Source: Manihot esculenta
Lineage: Eukaryota > Streptophyta > Magnoliopsida > Malpighiales > Euphorbiaceae
Assembly (NCBI RefSeq): GCF_001659605.2
Contig: NC_035166.2
Location: 22,007,457-22,071,456, forward strand
Direction of reading: 5' to 3'
DNA: 64,000 nucleotides
Shown: positions 62,165-64,000 of the stretch, one piece after another
How the letters are laid out: every line of letters starts with the position of its first letter
Numbering within the stretch: the stretch's first letter is position 1
Made by a program: the position numbers and the translations under genes
Notes under the pieces: generated by a model
The model's input: the letters and a program-made list of their open reading frames with translations, nothing else
Told to the model about the DNA's origin: nothing
The model's database searches: none

Positions 62165-62841
62165 TGAATATGCATATAAACGTATATATATGTAAGTGTG
62201 TATTTTTAATATATCTCTCTATATGCATGTCTGTGTGTGCATATATTTTAAACACAACTTAAAGAAATTTTATCTCATTAGATATACAAGATTGTAATGA
62301 TATTCTATTAAATTCTTCAGTTAATGAGTAGTTATGCCAACTCTGTAGAGCAATTCATTAAAACAGTGGTCAATTTGGTACTATTCAGTTATTTAAAAGC
62401 CTTCGTCGTACAAAATTTCTGTAGTTTGAAGTTCTAGTCTCCTCATATTTTATTTGTCATATGGAAGAAGCATTATACATGTACAGGGAAGGTTAATCCC
62501 TCTGCCAGAAGGGGCCTCTGAATCAGATAAAAAGCTACTTTTGGTTGATGAAAATATTTAGCTATTGTGGTCTATTTTTATCATTGTATACAAATTCTAT
62601 CTCTGTCTTCACATTGTGTTTATTTGCAGGCTGCCTTTCCGGGAAGGCTGTTGCTATTCAATTACTATGCTAGTTAATCTTCGTTTTTTTTTGTGCTATA
62701 TTTTTTTCTTATGATATGTGTCAGATTGAGATAAAGGAGTTGGATGATTTTGCTCAAGCTGCATTTCATGGATACAAATCATTGAACCGAATCCAGAGCC
62801 GGATATTTCAAACTGTTTATTACACTAATGAGAATATACTT
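55980..62841 (+). CDS. DExH14: ASCC3/Slh1-like DExH-box RNA helicase, N-terminal part (continues past right edge)
   Basis: This is a Ski2/Brr2-family helicase related to yeast Slh1 and human ASCC3, which split stalled ribosomes in quality control. Eight exons are 55980-56089, 56769-56830, 56913-57087, 57741-58185, 58290-58355, 58741-58845, 58927-59229 and 62725-62841 (1383 nt, 461 codons, frame kept throughout). It begins MLMQLPRLTNSLRDPFDVDQ. The N-terminal region has AYKQFIGGVVDLIDG and LTAYRLFGGPGP. The last exon (ELDDFAQAAFHGYKSLNRIQ) is the segment just before the first helicase core; Walker A lies in an exon beyond 64000. Intron 7 (3.5 kb) and intron 8 (over 1.1 kb) are enlarged by repeats. 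It matches At5g61140 as I recall it; the full protein is about 2,100 aa. Confidence 0.92.
60540..60640. repeat. Perfect 20-bp inverted repeat, intron 7
   Basis: ACTTGATGTGCTATTAGATT at 60540-60559 is exactly complementary to 60621-60640, with 61 bases between. The right arm lies within copy 1 of the tandem repeat. An RNA copy could form a 20-bp stem. Confidence 0.85.
60556..61359 (+). repeat. Three-copy tandem repeat in DExH14 intron 7
   Basis: Copies of about 240 bp begin with a GRTGCAAGACT(T/C) motif at about 60583, 60823 and 61121. Each includes ATCAAGTAGG(A/G)TTT, ATATCCGG, GATAATTCAATTCAGTAGC, TATTTAGTTATAGCTTA and ACAATGTATGTATCA. Copies 1 and 3 also share an upstream GGAAAGA(T/C)GTATCA segment that copy 2 lacks. 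Copies 1 and 2 are nearly identical; copy 3 is more diverged. The content resembles the end of an LTR. Confidence 0.85.
61059..61081 (+). repeat. GA microsatellite
   Basis: About eleven GA units separating tandem copy 2 from copy 3 in intron 7. Confidence 0.9.
62119..62161 (+). repeat. TA microsatellite
   Basis: About 21 uninterrupted TA units in intron 7 of the helicase gene, flanked by TGTGTG and TGCGTG variants. Probably polymorphic. Confidence 0.9.
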
Positions 62842-63196
62842 GTAAGTGTTCTATTTTGTGAATGCACTAGCATTTCGCTATATGAATAAATTGTCTGAAT
62901 CATGTATGAATGATCCATAAAATTATATTCTTTGCTGAGTTACAAATAGCTATGCTTTACCCCATCAAGTTTTCATGATTTCAAGTAGTTGATGAATCTA
63001 TCTTTTTTTCAATCTCCATTATGTCTTCTACTTTTTTTTTTTTATATTAACTACCAAGCAGTAGATTGGCATTTACACCTATGATGACAGCTTCAAATCT
63101 AGTTGTTTGCTTTTTTTTTTCTTCTATCCTACCATAGCATAAAAAATTTAGATGTGCAAATTAAATTATGTCAACTGAATACAGGGAAAAAAAGTC

Positions 63197-64000
63197 TTAA
63201 AATTTAGAATTATGAAAAAGAAAAGAGAAAAGAACAAGGGAAGGATTTACATGGTGCGACTGCAGAGAGCCTATATCCACAGACACAAAATCTCAAAAGG
63301 GTTGCATTGTATTCACTTGTGTATGGTTATGTCTTGTTCACTTGTGTATGTTCTACAGTACATAAACTCTATATTTATGATGTAGGAATATATGGAATGC
63401 TATCAATAATATATGATTCCTGATCTTTTGGTAATCAATCTCATGATTTTGTCATAATCATGAGATTCCCATAAGTCACTTGTAAGGTTGTTCATTATGA
63501 AAAATTTTGTTGATTTTAACACTCCCCATAATTAATATTTTTCAAAAATCATGGATTTATTGTCATGAACTCTCCCCCTTTTTTTTTCTTTTTCCCTTTT
63601 TCCTCTTTTACTATAGTGAAGAGATGAGGTTCTTTGACATTGGGATTCCGCTTGAAGAGGTTTGGAGGGTCATTGGTCCTAGATTTTCAAACCCAAATCT
63701 AGGTTATTCAAAGCCTTTGGGACTTGAAGCCCAAAAGTAGAACAAAGGAAGAGCAAAACAGAGGAGGACAAGAAGATCGACATATAGAGTAGGGACTTAA
63801 TCCTTCACTTTGATAAAAGAGTAGAATATAGCAGGCACTTCATTCATTGGCTCTAATAAAAGAGTAAAATAGAGTAGAGAATTTAACCCTTGGCTCTAAT
63901 GAAGAAGAAGAATAGCAGGAACTTTAACTTAGACTCTGGTAACATGTTAAAATTTAGAATTATAAAGAAGAAATGAGGAAGGAACAAGAGAACGATTAAT
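63197..64000. mobile_element. Repeat-rich insertion in DExH14 intron 8, extends past the edge
   Basis: TTAAAATTTAGAATTAT occurs at 63197 and again at 63947, each followed by a purine-rich stretch, giving two direct repeats 750 bases apart. The second is preceded by CTCTGGTAACATG, like the sequence often found before the LTR of copia-type elements. Between them are four degenerate units of about 42 bases at 63795, 63837, 63880 and 63921 (GGCTCTAAT, AAAGAGTA). No coding frame was recognised. The element's right end is outside the window. Confidence 0.5.

Noticed and set aside
62489..62562. Exon-like segment after an ACAG acceptor in DExH14 intron 7 (reads GRLIPLPEGASESDKK)
   Set aside because: It ends in a stop and lacks a usable donor. 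Joining 59229 to 62725 gives the uninterrupted family sequence GEKLIEIKELDDFAQAAF.
1..64000. tRNA, rRNA or organelle-derived insertions
   Set aside because: No cloverleaf-type box B sequence or rRNA segment was recognised by eye. A tRNAscan-SE and Rfam search would be needed to exclude small ones.

Overview
This window is nuclear DNA from a flowering plant, almost certainly a eudicot. The genes are split by many GT-AG introns, the spacers are very AT-rich, the proteins are plant-type, and there are plant LTR retrotransposons. The gene content and order would suit Malpighiales/Euphorbiaceae, but that placement is a guess. Seven protein-coding genes could be assembled exon by exon. Every complete one splices into a single open frame, which indicates good base quality.

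Layout. 1-1118 (-): 5' part of a chloroplast phosphoserine phosphatase gene that runs off the left edge. 4050-8920 (-): mitochondrial ATP synthase gamma subunit, 9 exons, with a MITE-like insertion in intron 1. 10270-12760 (+): JJJ1/DNAJC21-type J-protein. 13499-19793 (-): class II histone deacetylase of the HDA5 type, 14 exons, with a C-terminal domain that looks GGCT/AIG2-like. 21363-27559 (-): PHD-finger protein with an AIPP2-like SPOC-like domain, 8 exons. 44747-48261 (-): GPI-anchored X8/CBM43 plasmodesmata callose-binding protein. 55980 to beyond 64000 (+): N-terminal third or less of the ASCC3/Slh1-like helicase DExH14.

Transposons fill the gap between the PHD gene and the callose-binding gene. 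A 13,282-bp Ty3/gypsy element of the Tat type (29764-43045) has 494-bp LTRs differing at 8 sites and a 5-bp target duplication. It contains a gag-protease ORF, a broken pol, a 9-unit array of 76-bp repeats, and an intron-containing antisense ORF. It sits inside an AT-rich MITE whose near-identical neighbour preserves the empty-site sequence. A second, 5'-truncated element (about 50350-53928) keeps only a decayed antisense ORF and its 3' LTR, and is followed by a LINE endonuclease scrap (54552-55015). The first long intron of the helicase gene holds a three-copy tandem repeat, and the last visible intron holds another repeat-rich insertion.

The host genes are unrelated housekeeping and regulatory functions, not a pathway. 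What links them is order: HDA5, PHD gene, PDCB and DExH14 occur in the same order as Arabidopsis At5g61060-At5g61140 as I remember it, while PSP and PDCB are neighbours at At1g18640-50. The window therefore looks like a less fractionated form of the block that Arabidopsis split between two chromosomes.
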